A stretch of DNA of 64,000 bases from Atrichornis clamosus (GCA_013400975.1 WBMZ01003378.1:62001-126000), one strand, 5' to 3'. Positions 37,704 to 51,125 are shown, numbered from the stretch's first letter. The notes: generated by a model not told the origin, from the sequence alone. A program made the numbers and translations.

Positions 37704-37772
37704 ATGGGATGCAGTTTGTGCACTCTACAGAAGCAAGAAGAGCAGTACAAGTTACTGTATGAAGTTTGTCAG
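37704..37772 (+). CDS. PDZRN3: PDZRN3 alternative first coding exon (short isoform N-terminus)
   Basis: This exon encodes 23 residues, starting MGCSLC and ending ...YEVCQ. The ATG at 37704 has a strong context (A at -3, G at +4). The coding part ends in phase 0 at a consensus donor, CAG|GTAAAG at 37773, and joins in frame to the exon at 51126. From memory, PDZRN3 and its paralog PDZRN4 have short isoforms with very similar MGC-type starts, which supports a real alternative first exon. Gly2 and Cys3/Cys6 fit an N-myristoylation plus palmitoylation signal, so the short form may sit on membranes; this is inference. The frame stays open upstream to an ATG at 37482, but that ATG precedes the TATA-like box and should not be transcribed from this promoter. 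The short form lacks the RING domain, so it should not act as a ubiquitin ligase by itself. Confidence 0.9.
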
Positions 37773-40700
37773 GTAAAGGATTAGATTTCGTTTCTAAAAG
37801 CAAATGTTCTCTTCTAGGCTCGTGACCGCTGTTGAGGGCAGGGAATCTGGAATACTAGAAACAAGTGGAAATGAAAGGGGGTTTGCCTTGTTTGAAATCT
37901 GTATGATAATGATTGTGGTTTTAGGATGTACCTTCCCATTCACATGAGCAGAACAAGAGGTATTTAAATGCAGATATTATACGTCAAACTTTTTACAAAA
38001 CTTTCATCACAAAATAAGACTGTTCATTTTTCCAGTGTATATTAGGTAGAATTTCTTGACAAGGATCATGGCTTGGTCACACACTCCTTACGCAAGTTAG
38101 GAAAGATGCACAAGGAAGGTTTTGTACCTGTTTGCCAGTACCTACAGCCACTTGTTTCTGTGCAGTGCATTCACTAGTGCTCAGCCTGGTCTGTAAGTGC
38201 CTGTTCTGTCACTGTATCTAGTTGTTGTAGTTTTTGCACCTTGAGGTGTTAAAATACCTGTTAACAAAGAGATTTAACAGCAGATTAAAACTACTGCCCT
38301 ACAGATCTTTATATACCAAATTACTCGTATTAAGCTTCTGAGAAGTTTTCTATAAATGTATTAACACATCAACCTTATTACAAAGATGCTATTTCCTATT
38401 CCTGCGTTTCCTTCTGCCTGTCTCTGAAATTCCTTACTCTGTCACTTCTGGAGTATGATGTGGACAGAGGCAGCGGGATGGAACCATGCAAAGTGATGGC
38501 CAGGTGTTTCAGGATGTATTCCTGCAGACCTCGTTGGAAGTACTCCCAGGCATATATACTCATAACTGACACTGGAGAGGTGGGATGGGTTGGCTGTACA
38601 AAGGCTCTGGATAGACAGACACTACCCAGATCCTTCGAACTGTACTTTTACCCCCTTGCCATTCCTGAGGTGGTTTCGAATAAGTGACAATTGCTGGGTG
38701 ACATTCCCAGTGCTGCCGTGTTCCGCGCTGCCGGCAGAGGGAATTGCTCAGCAATCCCGTGTCCTGCTGCCTTCCCACCTGCAGCTGATCCCAGATATTG
38801 ATGTCACTGACAACAAAGTGAATAAAAGATGTGGTCTGTGTGTTATGCTAGTAGGGAGGTGATTAAATTTTAACCACGTAGTTGTGATCTAATTCTCGCT
38901 CGCTCACCCAAAGGACGCTGACGCTTCGTGGAATTAAAAAAAAAAAACTTGTGGGAGCAAATAGAAAGACATGTTGACTGTCATTTCTATTTATACCAGC
39001 ACACTTCCACTTGCTAAGCTGCTGTGCATGTGATGGGGGGAGGAATTTTGGAGAGAGGTAATCAGATTTCCAGACACTGTTCTGAGCTGAGGACTCGTCG
39101 CAGATGCTGCCTGCAGCAGCATACCTGGGGCCAGGTATGGTTTGTGTGAATCCTCAGCTCAGATCGAGCAGTCACAGTGGGAATAGTTCCTTATCCTGCA
39201 AGGTTGCCAAGTTTTTGTGCAGTCTTGAGTTTGGGGGCTATCAGGGAGTCACGTTCAGGAGTGCAACAACCGGCGCAAACTGAGACAGCGACAGATTAAG
39301 AACGTTGTGACTGCTCAGGAAGCTTCCTCGAATGTTGTTGTGAAGGGAAGGTGGCAGAGAACCCTTGCAACTCACTGACATCTCCCAACAGATGCAGAAC
39401 AACATTCTTTAAACACCTGTCCTTAAATCAGTCCCAGGAACAGTCCCACTGATATCTGAGATGACTGAACTATCCAGTGCTGGCTGCAGGTGCAGGTCCC
39501 TGGCAGGGGTTTGGATTTAGAAATCAACCTGCAAAGTGCTGCAGCCTGGTTTCAGCAAGGTGTGAGTGCCCAGTGCTCCTCATTAAGTATGGAAGCCTTT
39601 TGGGAAACACTGCTGGAATACCCTTAGTCTCTACAGAAGTGAAAGGTGCATGTAATCCTGTAAAACTGGGATTTCTAACATAGTAAAATCTGAATTATTT
39701 AAGACTATAATCCCTGATTATTCTAGAATATAAATAACTGTGCAAAATTATTTTAACAGGACTACTTTGATTTCTCTGTTTCGCAAGATAGGAGGGAGGG
39801 AATCCTATAGCTTATGGAGCACATCCAGATAATTATATGTCACTATAACTATAAAAATATGTCCTCATGTAACCTTAGACACAAGAGCAATCACTTAAAA
39901 TTTAACAGTGAGGGAGATGAAGGATCACTGTCATTTAAAATTACGGAATATAGAAGATAAAAGTTTCAAAATCTGCTAACAGTAGAAAATGTCTCTTACA
40001 GTGCTTTTATTTTGTGTCATCCATGTAACCCTAATATCATGTGATAAGACATTGCTGAGTTAGACAAAATTTGCATAACTCGGTTTTAGGGAATATTGAG
40101 CATTGTTACAAATAAATCCCCTTAGCCTTATTTTTTAAAAGTTCATGACTCCGAGATGTAGGAATTCAGCAAACACTTGAAGGAATTAATAATAGTACAT
40201 AACTGCACTTTCTCTATTAGGCCAAGAGCTTTAGTGTGGCTGGGAAATTAATGCTTCAATAAATTACAATTCCAGAAGGTCCGGTACGGCTGGCTCCGTA
40301 AGTCCTCGTAACAGTGAGCACAAAGAGGATCAAATATACCAGGGCTCAGGCTTTATCCCTTCCTCATCCACAGATAATTCAAAGAGATCCTCTTCATTAA
40401 GGGCTTTGGCACATTGCCTACAATTTCTTTTTGGGCCGCTGTGAGCTTAATGATGCAGAACAATGGTCTTCCCTCTTGTTGAGCACTTACCTTATTGTAC
40501 CTTTAATCACATCATAAAAACCAAATTAAGACACCTCGTCATTAAAGTCTGTTGTAGCTGTGCATATCAATGCTCTGTGGTACAAATACGAAGGGGACTG
40601 TGGCAGCTTGGGGTCTGGATGCAGAACAGTGTTGCTGCTGCTGAGCGTGGTAGCAATGGGATGGATGTCCTGTCTTAGTTGTATCCCAGGGTTTACTTCC

Positions 40701-41158
40701 CACTTGAATGCAGCATATGACATGAAGATTATGTGCTATTAGATTTCTGGGTTTTTGGTTAAGTGGAGATCTTCTTCAGAAGATACTAAAAGCTGTGAAA
40801 TTGGAGAAGGGGAAAGAAAGAAAACCAGAAAATTGGAAGGCTGTCTTGCACCAGGTTTCCAATGTGCTTTTCTCAATGTCATCACCTCCTATATAAACAA
40901 TAACAGAAATAAAGGCTTTTCCCTTTGTATGAAAATTCCTGGGGGGCCAAAAAGTAAACTCCATTGAAGGAAACTTAAGGAAGAATGAACCATCTGAGAC
41001 AGAGCTTGTGAGTTTGTAAAATAAAGTAAAAAAAGATGAAGCCTGCAATTTAAGAAACTTTCTCAGTACCTATTTCACACTAAGGACACATTGCACACAG
41101 TTTGGGAGGTAAAAACACAGTGAAATCATCTCCTAAATGGACATGAAAATATGCTTTT

Positions 41159-41275
41159 TATAGAATCTCATAGCATCCCAAATGGTTTGGGTTGGAAGGG
41201 ACCTTAAAGATCCTGTAGTTCCAATCCCACTGCCATGGGCAGAGACACCTTTCACCAGCAGAATTTCCAAGGATA
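41159..41275 (-). mobile_element. Short CR1 LINE fragment, reverse orientation
   Basis: TAGAATCTCATAGCATCCCA followed by GGTTTGGGTTGGAAGGGACC, TTAAAGATCCTGTAGTTCCA and CTGCCATGGGCAGAGACACC is the reverse complement of a CR1 3' end. Similarity fades after about 41275; the sequence to about 41480 may be a more diverged continuation. It lies in the intron after the alternative first exon. Confidence 0.85.
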
Positions 41276-43450
41276 TCAACATAGAATTTTAAATCACAGG
41301 TGACTCCAAACTGCATGGGCAATGTTCAGAACTGTTCCCTGGGATTTAAGATGATGGAGTTCACCCATTCTCACAGTGGGATGATACCATAAAAACAGCC
41401 CATCCAAACTGGCACTTCCAGGTGAGAAACCCGGAGAGGAGTGTGGAGAGCAGCCCCTTCCTCCAGGCTGTCCCTCCAGGATGAGGACACACTGTCAGGA
41501 AACGAGCTCATGTTGCCACTGCCCTTGGTTCAGATGAGCTGAGGTCAGAAGATTCTGCCCCGTGATTGTTGAACTGGCACCTCTCACAAATACTAAAGTT
41601 CAAATATAAATAAACAGTTGTTGCAGTGACCTTTCAGCATCGGGTACTTGAAAGCCTCGCTCACATGTTCTAGGCCTGGCATGTCCCTGAGGCACGTAAA
41701 AACGACAGTGTTGGTAAAAACAATAGTGGGCAGGCTGGGTTTGTCTTTTAAACTAGACTGAGATGCTCTGTGGCCAAAGTTACATAAGCACCAAGGTCAG
41801 GTACAAATTGCTGTGCTAACGAGAGGTCAGCAGGGATGAGGAACGAGCCAACACCGTATTCCAGGGGTGACCTCCAGCAGCATCACTTGCAGGGGACTGT
41901 TCTCCAGCAGAACTCCCACACAAACCAGTTGCACTGAGCTGCTCACCAGTGCTGTTCTCTTCGCCATCAGAATTCCATTCACACGTTCAGACTTGAGAAA
42001 ATGAGACTGAAGTAATCAATCAGTAAGAAAGCCTAATTCAAGGAAACAGCCTAACTGGACTTAAACCTGCTGAGCAATGATGTTATCCTAAATCAGGGCC
42101 AAAGTGAAGCTTGCCAAAATAAACATTCAGCTCAAGAAAAAAAAAAAATTCCAATCAAAACTGTAAGGTTTGGAAAACAGAAATAATTGCCTCTGTACAT
42201 ATGCTTTTCACACCCTCAAATTTAATTGGGCAGCCAGAGAATTAGTTGCTCTCCATTTCAGTAGTTTTCCATGTTAAGACCAAAGTGGTTGTGCCAATTA
42301 TAGGAAACTGCTCTGCTTGAAATACAGTGTATGGCTTCAAGTGCTCTGTATGTACAGCCTGTGCTGCAGCTGAAATTAAAACTAGTGCTGAAGTTCGATT
42401 CTGTCACTTCACTACCATTAAACTTGACCTCCATAACAGTTGTGATCCTATCACACTTACTTCAAAGTAGGCATGTGTTTGCTTAAACAAAACGTTAATT
42501 CCAGGGGCTTTGTTCTAGACAGGGTTTTCTACTGCAGAATTAGTTCAGCTGGAGAAAAACTCTGCTTGACAGACTGGAGACTCATAATCTTCAGAAAACT
42601 GCCCTTTAATGATCGTGGCGCCTGTCTGTGGCTCACAAGTCCCCTTTCCTAATTAGACATTTACCAGAAACTGGCAATTGAAATTTTCCTCTTCACTTGA
42701 CAATGAATAATGCAATGCCTCTGTTAGGATTTCTCTGGAAGATACTTTTTATTGTAAAGTTAGAGGAATATTTCAGAGGAACTGAAGATGTGATATGAAA
42801 TAAGCAAATGCCTAATGGTCACCTGTGATATAAGTGGATAATTTGCCCTAGTCTGCACATGAAATGTCTTACTGCTTCATAATCTTCCTAAAATCTACAG
42901 TGCCTTTCATCTTTACAGTAGGCAGATACAATGCTTAGCCAGAGCATGGATTCATTTGGATTTTTTAAAAATGATAAATGATTGAAGGGATGAGTTTTGT
43001 GATGCCTTACACTTATACATCTGTTTAATGCTGTGAAGCAGGTGGCAAGAAGTCACAAGGGAGAAGGCACCAGGGACAATCACTCTGTGCTTTACTGTCA
43101 CATGTCAGACAGGGGCTGGGAAAAAAGGAAACATATGGAGTAATGAAAAAGTGCAGATTTAATAAATGTGTTTTGCTGTGTTCGTTAATAATGGAACAAA
43201 AGGTCATTTTCACTAGGACAGGACAACTCTACAGCTGCGTGAACACTGGGATTGGTCCTTGCAGAGATTTGGTGGGTAAATGGGAGCAGATCCAACTGGC
43301 CCTCCAGAACTTGGTGGCAAGTCAGGGATTTGACAGGAGAGGGGCAGAATAAATAATATCAAATATGCATAAACTTTAAATGGTACTACAATACTCACTA
43401 GCGTCAGCAGTGACAATTGAAGGAAAACTTTCTATTAATCCAGGATATCT

Positions 43451-43693
43451 TTAGGCAAAAAGCCAGATGCCACCAACAACAACACAAATGGTCAGAATCA
43501 TGGCAATGTTTTCTTCCTTGTTCCCATATAGGGATAATCCTGGATAGGGATACGTAGGTGACTGGACACGTTGTCCACTGGCATAGGAACTGAGCACCAA
43601 TATATAAAAATTATCCCAAATAATAACAAAAGCTACAAACGGAAGTGCAATGAGAGGATTTTTTGCAACTTCAGACCAATATCCTGTACATTC
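43451..43693 (-). CDS. Candidate terminal exon of an unidentified membrane protein (antisense)
   Basis: On the minus strand, a good acceptor (pyrimidine-rich, ...CCCTTTGCAG, AG at 43694-43695) is followed at once by an open frame of 80 codons ending at TAA (43451-43453). The peptide starts ECTGYWSEVAKNPLIALPF. It has a first hydrophobic stretch at about residues 14-37 (ALPFVAFVIIW...YILVLSSY), then a Tyr/Pro/Gly-rich loop (SPTYPYPGLSLYG), and a second hydrophobic stretch at the C-terminus (IAMILTICVVVGGIWLFA). No ATG lies in the block, so it would be an internal-to-last exon. It sits inside the 13-kb PDZRN3 intron, in opposite orientation. Splice site, membrane topology and intact frame together suggest a real or recently real exon. 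I do not recognise the family and see no certain partner exon. A chance open frame remains possible. Confidence 0.45.
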   Translation of the reverse strand, partial: ECTGYWSEVAKNPLIALPFVAFVIIWDNFYILVLSSYASGQRVQSPTYPYPGLSLYGNKEENIAMILTICVVVGGIWLFA

Positions 43694-44840
43694 CTGCAAA
43701 GGGAAAACGGAGCATCATTTTAGGGAAAGCAATTATTCACATGTTGGACGATCACAGCTGATAAGAAAGACCTTTTAAATTAGGCAGAGGTGCTTCAGAG
43801 GGCAGCAGAAGCTCTTGTATCTGACGTGACGCCCCTGTGTCACTGCCATCAGTTTTAGCCAAAAGCAAAGGAGGATGGAGGCGTGTTTATCAGCAGCACA
43901 CTGTGAGAGCTCATGGCCATGGCAGCGTGGCCTGGAAGGGTGAAGGGAGGTGGTGGAGGGACTCCTGCCCATACAACACCTTCTGAGGTTCCTTTTCTCC
44001 GGCCACAAACGCTGCTGTGCTGCTGGAAGCAGGTGGCCCAGGGTGGCCACGCTCCTGAAGCCGCAGGGCCTCTCACTAACAAACCCACTGGGATCTGTCG
44101 CTGGGTTCCACACAGCAGCACCGGCTGTTCTTTCCATCTTCTCTTGGAACCAACTTCAGCAACCCTCTGCAACACAGGTTGTCTGCAGAGCTGTCCTCAA
44201 CTGCTCTTCCCCTGTCCTGCAGCACTGAGGGATTTATGGAAGAAGGGAGGGAATGGGAGGATGGACTTAAAAACTACAAACAATGAACAACAGTGTAAAA
44301 ACAACAATGCTGGGAATTCGAATGCTCTTAAAACCCAGTGTCTGGGAGGTGGGATGTGAGGTTTCGCTTGTGCTGTGCTCTGGTGTGACCTCAGGCAGAT
44401 CACTCACTTGTTCTGTGTTTCATCTCCGCCTCTGTACGAGATTCCTTTTGTCTCTTTGCTTGGAGCAGGTCTCCAGAGGCAGCACTGGCTTTTGCTGTGT
44501 GCTTGCAGAGTCTGATATGCTACTAAAATAGTATCAGTATTATTTGTGAGCCTCACATGTAACCAAGCTGTACTAATCTGATTTTAGTTGAGGTGTGGTA
44601 TTAGGTATTGCTATAGCAAACTGTAGGTGCTGGAAGGCCATAGCAGGGGAAAGCTCCCTCCAAATCTGTCTTAGTCTTCAACCATTCCCTTTTTCTCTGG
44701 GAGAAAGGTGCTGCTCTACAGGGACTTTTGGTCTGATTCAGTACAAGAATTGGTTTCTTACATCACTCCAATTTAGCTTGAATCCACGTAATGTTGCACT
44801 CTCAACTAAATAGATTCATCTTTTTTGTGCTGTTTACTCT

Positions 44841-44940
44841 CATTGTGTGTTATTTAAATATATTGTGTGTTATATAATTATATAAATATAATATAGTGTT
44901 ATATAGTTATATAAATACTGTGTGTTACATAAATATAGAA
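44841..44940. repeat. AT-rich imperfect repeat
   Basis: This is about 100 bp of degenerate repeats of TGTGTTAT and TATATAAATA motifs (for example ATTGTGTGTTATTTAAATAT and variants). It is low-complexity sequence prone to hairpins and to length variation. Confidence 0.8.
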
Positions 44941-47900
44941 CACACAGCTTTCTAGAAAGGTTTCATTCACAAAAATCTGTAATTTGTTGTACTAGATGAA
45001 CACATAGGGGCAGGTTTTCCCTCTTGGGAAAAGCACATGTGAGAAGGGCAAGAGCACTGCCCGAGGTGCCACGCTGGAGGTGCAGTGCTAGAGGTGGACA
45101 AAGCAAAGGATGTGAGAAAACGGGTAATTACACTTGCTGAATCCCAGTCATTAGTAATTCATGATTATTTATGGCTCATTTGTACCTCACTCAGAGATCC
45201 CATTGATTGGCCCCCTCTGGGTCACTGCAGAAATGGCAGAAAGAGTCATTAAAAGAGGAGGCCTGTAAACTTCTGGCTGGGTTTTAGATGGACCTGGGTT
45301 TTTAAGCCATGAGCAGATACACAAAAGATCACTAAAAAAAAGGGTGAAAAAGTATTTCTGCCCTGGTATAAAGTCACTTAACATGATTAATGCATATTTA
45401 AGGGAGAAAAGGTCTCCAAGTAAACTTTGCTTATAGTGAAGGTCTCAGAAGTCCCAGCATTGCTCTAAATGTGTTTTCATTGAAGCAAACGATAAAATTC
45501 CCTGCGGTTTTATTTTGAGCTGTGATCCACAGGAGCAGAGCCTGAGAACCCAACCAAGAGCATCTTAGTATGCTACAGACACTCCTGGCACTGCCTCGTT
45601 AATATGTAAATGTGCTAATTACTAGCAAAATAAAAATTCCTTTATTGCCAGGGTCTTTCTCCCAAGATTTTCCATTTGCAAGTTAACGGTTTAGAGAACA
45701 AATGTATTCTGTGCTGTTAAGGAAAAGAATTTTTCCTTGGTCTTAACTGTTTTGTCATGGATGGCTCACAAGGCAGAAGGGAAATGCACACACATGGAAA
45801 CAGTCTATTACTAAACAATATAATTCTGGGGTTTTGAAAAAGAGGGAGACTGTACATATGAGGGAAATAAAAGAAGGATTAGGTGGAGCTGCAAGAAGAA
45901 TTAACCTATATTTTGAACCTTCTTTCTCCAATTCCTGAAGAAAAGGGGGGGTTATAAAATAGGCTTTTTGCTGCTCTGCCTTCTATAAAAATCTTTAAAG
46001 TTGTGCTGCTTTTTCTCAGTATGCAGACTCCTTAAGAACTTGCTAAAGGAGTGAATCAGACCATAAAGAGCATTTTAAATGGAGCACAGACGTCTGTAGT
46101 CTAACAGAACTAGCATTTTTATAGTGCACTTCCCAAGGATTTGCATGAATTTCTACAAAGAAAAGCTGCTTACTCATTCTTAGGCAAAAAAGTTTTTTTC
46201 TCTGTGACATTTGTGAGCCATAGAAGAGCCAACAAGCTGTACAATGCATACAAATGTTTATCATTCATGGCATTAAACCCACAGAAATCAGTCTGAATTG
46301 ATGGAAAAAAATAATTTCCTTTTACTGAAACCCTTCTGGTTTCTCCTGTGTACTGCCAACATCCAGAAAAAATTGTTAGACACTATTTCAACAAAAATAA
46401 AGTACAAAATACTTGTAACTAAACTCTCCTGCACAGGAATTTTCTGGCTTTCTCAACCTGTGAGTAACTACTTCAGCCAGTGCCCAAAGTTGCTTCATCT
46501 GTACCATTGCAAATGATGTCTGCTCATGCCTGAGTGCAGAACTCCTCACCTCCCTCCCCTGAGCATCCTCCCTCCTTCCCTGCTGCCAGCCCTGTCCTAG
46601 CACAGCCCTGTCCCAGTGTCCCTGTGTCTCCTCCTGGGGCTCCCAGGGGCTCCTGTTTGTGCTCCCACTGAGACTGCAGGTGGGAAACTGGGAATCAGTC
46701 CCAGGAACATCCTTCTCACGTAGAGAACCCGGCTGTGTAAATTCTGCTGTCACAGGAAAAGATAAAGACCCAGCTTGGGGTTTCCATAAGCACTGTATGA
46801 GAGGGAAATAAGAATTGGTGGGAACTAGGAGGAAATTCTGCCCATTCAAACAAGTTACCTGTTTTGATATACCTGAAAGTCTCTAATTTATGCCTGCCAT
46901 TAAAAAGTGGCAATTAATTAGTCTTCTCTACCCACCCAGAGAAATAAAGCATGTAAATCACGTTGCTCAATAATTAAACAGCAGCTACAGATAAAATGAC
47001 ATTTATGTAATAGCACAACCGTGTACTATCTTGCCTCATACCTCAAACAAAAATAAGAACGTGTTTTCTAGTAACAGAGAACAATTCTGTCATCCCAGTC
47101 TTGGCTGCAAGCTCCCACTGACTTGCACAGGAGGTCCAGGCTTGTCCTCTCAGTGTGAAGGCTGGAAAGCTCCAGCCTCTGGACCCTGTGCCAATTCTGA
47201 CCTCAGGAAATTAGCATCTAAACAGTGGCACTTGGCTTGGGAATTGCTGGAGGATCCCAGACCTCTCGCTGGAATAATAGTTAAAGTAAAAGCACATATG
47301 TAAGGTACAAAAACATGAGAAAATCTGCCCTTGCAGAAGGTATTTCACTGTGACATATCCAGAATCAGCAGAGGAAGGAGATTTCAGTAGGAAGGATGCC
47401 AAATGCTTTGCACAGCTCTGACAGAGAGAGAAGCTGTTGTATTACCAATACCTTACACACTTGCAGCACTGGACAGTTATCTGGAAAGCCACGTCCTAGC
47501 GAGGTAGAGCAAATTCTTCACAAGCCTAAAGAGAAATCAGGTTTTTTCCTGTTTTATTTTCCTTTTCTCCTTGTTGAGGAGAACATCACTGATCACAAAT
47601 CATGACTGATCTGGTCTTTCCACTTCACACATAGCTACCAATGTGAGAGAGATCTGAGAACAGACTTGGGTCTTGCCAACACTGCACCCCCCAAGATCCT
47701 ACTGCCTGTTTTTACTCTTTTATCTTCAAGGTAGCACTCAAACTTTTCCAGCCTTTTTCATGGCTGTTAGAAGCCTGATCTCAAACCATCACCACCTTGT
47801 ATTCATTGTGTTCACCCTTCCTGTACTGTCATGGGATGTTCCTCAGCAATTCCACCTGATGTTTAGGGTTCCTCAGTGAAGTTCTACTGCTTCCATTTGG

Positions 47901-50900
47901 GGCCAGATACAGCATGTTAGGGGTCTTGCTTTCTTTTCATTAATTCCTGTGTATTTTTCTCACCATTTACTTCTTGGAAATAGAAATTAATGAAATTAAT
48001 AATCATTGCATAGTTTGTATTAAAAAAAAAATTCAAGCAGCCCTTTCTTGTTTACTGTCTGGTCTTAATTCAGAGTATTTATATCCATGTCTCATGCAGT
48101 GGCTACACTTCTGTCTGGCTCCACCACAAATTTCATCCAAGTCCATTCAGCTCAATTTAACTCCAGTCACTGCAGTTTACAGCTTGCTCCATATTCAGTA
48201 TATATCCAATGTTAAGAAGGTCCAAAAGCTAAGCATTTCACCCTTTCAGACAAGTTAATTTATCCATCTTTTGTGCCATGAATGATCCCGTTGTCTCTGT
48301 CACGTGGCATGTTCCTAAGAAATTATGCATATTTGTAGTTTTTGGCAGTCTTCTGAAGTGTTCATGTGCATGGATTTTTTTTCCTGTTATTTCAGATGTA
48401 ACTATTTATAAGAAAAAAACTGCTGAGCACAATTCAGCAGCATTAGGAGTAAAATCTATGGATATAAAGCCACTTTTTTTTTAACAAAGCAAAGCTGTAC
48501 AGATGTATTTATTGGCTTTAAGCACTGGGAATAATTGTCAATTGTAACAAATTTTCCAGATAGAAATTAAATGTGTTAGTATCATCTATTTGCTAGACTC
48601 AAGATTAGCCTCAAGTACTGACTCTACACTGACACCAGAAACCAGGCCATTTAGATCACCCCAGTATATTTCTCTTCTGCATCATTTTTGTGCTACTAAA
48701 AATAAAATACCAATACCTGCTACTTTTTCTAGACCAAAAAGCAATTTATCTCTGTTATACATAAGCAGACTTTTGAATTACTGCTTTTTATTATCCAAAT
48801 ATTTAGCACTTCCATCCTCATTTCCTTTCAATGGAAAATGATATTATTGGTGTGCTGAGATGGGCGATACTGGGAAAAAAAAAAAAAGTAATTACAAACT
48901 ATTCACTGCCAGTATGTACAGCATAATACGGTGGTTACCGTAGGTTTTTGGGGAGCCAGATTAAAACAATGTAATGTCCTGCTGTAAATCACTTTAACAC
49001 ATATTTTTGCATCATTCCATGTCCTTTCATCATTTGTTAGCGCATGTCTGACCACGTGTCATAGGTCGCCATTCACCGATGAGTGACCAAGGCAGCTGGT
49101 CAGAATGGGAACCTGCAGAGCTGAAAGGCCTCCACTCAACTGGAGTTTAGGGATCAGTCTCTTGGAAGGGATCCACAGACCGACCCCAGAACCGTTCATC
49201 ATGTGAACAGCTACTGTCCAGAGAATTGTTTGCCTAATATGATGGGCCTACTGCCATAGTTCATAGAAATATTAACTTTTAAGGACAAAATCCGCAACCA
49301 TATCTTTAAAGTGGATTAAAAAAACCGTAATAACAACAGTACAGTGACTTAAGCTTTCATTTCACTATAATCACTGCCATTATCAAACCCATGATTTAAA
49401 ATTGTATATACATCAAATATAGTTCTGCTTTTAGAGTTATCAATTTACCAGCTGAGAACTGAATGCCACAAACCTTTTCTACACGAGGTCCCCTTTGCAG
49501 GAGGAGAGGTTTTAGATGAAAATTTATGTGGCTCACCACCCCAGTTCTAAAATCTGGTCCCATGTCCTCCTTCCTGGCTGTGCAGCACTTCTCTTTTTCA
49601 TGGCGTTATCAGCTTGCAGAAAACATAGTCAGGAAACTACTTAGAAATAATTCCTGTAGTAACAATTTATGACACAGTCCAACTACCGCCTGTTCCCTGC
49701 ATGACGTCAGCCTGTCCTTGAAGTTGTGATTATTTATGCAACAATTACATAGGAGAGCACAAAGAGGATGCAAGTGCATGGGTTTGCAGAAATAGAAGTG
49801 TCCTAAGGAACTTAAAATAAAATGCAGGCCTGTATTAAATGGTGGTCCAAGTTCATTACAGTATTTAGGAATGAACTGGAAATCTGTCCTTTGCAGGATT
49901 TTACCAGGTTTTACCATAAAGATGGAGAAAGGATCTCACATGAATAGTTTCCTAATCAAAAGTTATTCTGAGCATATTTCTGAAAAACACTACAAGCTGC
50001 AATTTAGATTCTTTTATTTTGATTGCTTGTTGGATTTAGTTCCAAAAAAAAAAAAATAAAATTAGGATGCACACAGTAAAATCTGCAACATTTAATTTGC
50101 AGCAAATAATAAAATGCAAACCATAATCAGCATTTCCTTTTTCCAGAGAAAACATTACGCTGAACTTAATTTTACAGCTGTACAAACTGTTTTAAAGTAA
50201 TCTGCTCAATTGGGCGAGTTAATGATATTTAATTTGACCAGGCCAAACTTTACACGCTGTGCATTACTGGGAGCAATCGTGTGCAATGCAAGTGCTTGTG
50301 TAATGTAAATGTCGTGCTAACACCTTCCACTCTCAGCTGGCTTCACAAAAATTCTGGTGTCATCACCTCTCTAAGATAAACCCAAGATGACAGCGGAAAA
50401 AGTGTTATGTGCACAAGGTAATTCAGCAGGAATTTAGCCTTTTCAATCTATTCTGCACTTGAGTTAACCCTCTTTATATCACCCAGCTTTTTGCTCTGGG
50501 CAATATGTTAAGTACGGGCTCAATTCATTTAGTGTGCTAAGTAATGTTCTCATTCAGGTGCCCCCACTTGCTTTAGTGGGACTAAACATGGCTTTACAGT
50601 GTGTACTAAGTGCAGGGTGTGCAGATTCTCTTCTCAGACCCCCAGCTTCCATGGCCTGCCATGTCTAGTATTATTTCTATCCACTACTCTAAAATGGAGT
50701 TTTTTATTGCAGTGATTGAATACCACCATCATGTTTCATCTGAAAAATTGTTTATCAGACACAAATACATAGTTTTGTAGTTTCAGTTCTGTTCAGCAAA
50801 AAAAGGTGAAGAGACTAAAAAACAAAGGAAAACTAGAAAAACTACAGCAGAATCAATAACTTGTGTTTGAACAAGGGCTGAGGGATTTCTAATATGCAAG

Positions 50901-51125
50901 AAACAAATGGGATGCTGGTTTGTACTTCGGCTCAAAGAGTGGGCCCAGTAAAATCTATCAAAATAAAAAGCAGAGCAGAGGATTTGTAAAGTTACTGTAG
51001 TGAAAGGGGAAAACGAGAGGAGCACAGGATTGCAGGGATCGCTCCTGGCACTGGCTGCTCATCCCTTGAGACGGATGGAAGCTGAGGCTGGGTCTCTCAT
51101 GGCTTTGCTGGCTTTCTCCCCGCAG

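Larger units (their letters stand above)
37773..51125 (+). other. PDZRN3: PDZRN3 intron after the alternative first exon (13.4 kb)
   Basis: The boundaries are set by the donor at 37773-37774 and the acceptor AG at 51124-51125. It holds the CR1 fragment at 41.2 kb, the antisense exon-like block at 43.45 kb and the AT-rich repeat at 44.84 kb. The stretch at about 50.09-50.33 kb, with octamer-like ATGCAAA, is a candidate conserved element. Confidence 0.85.
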
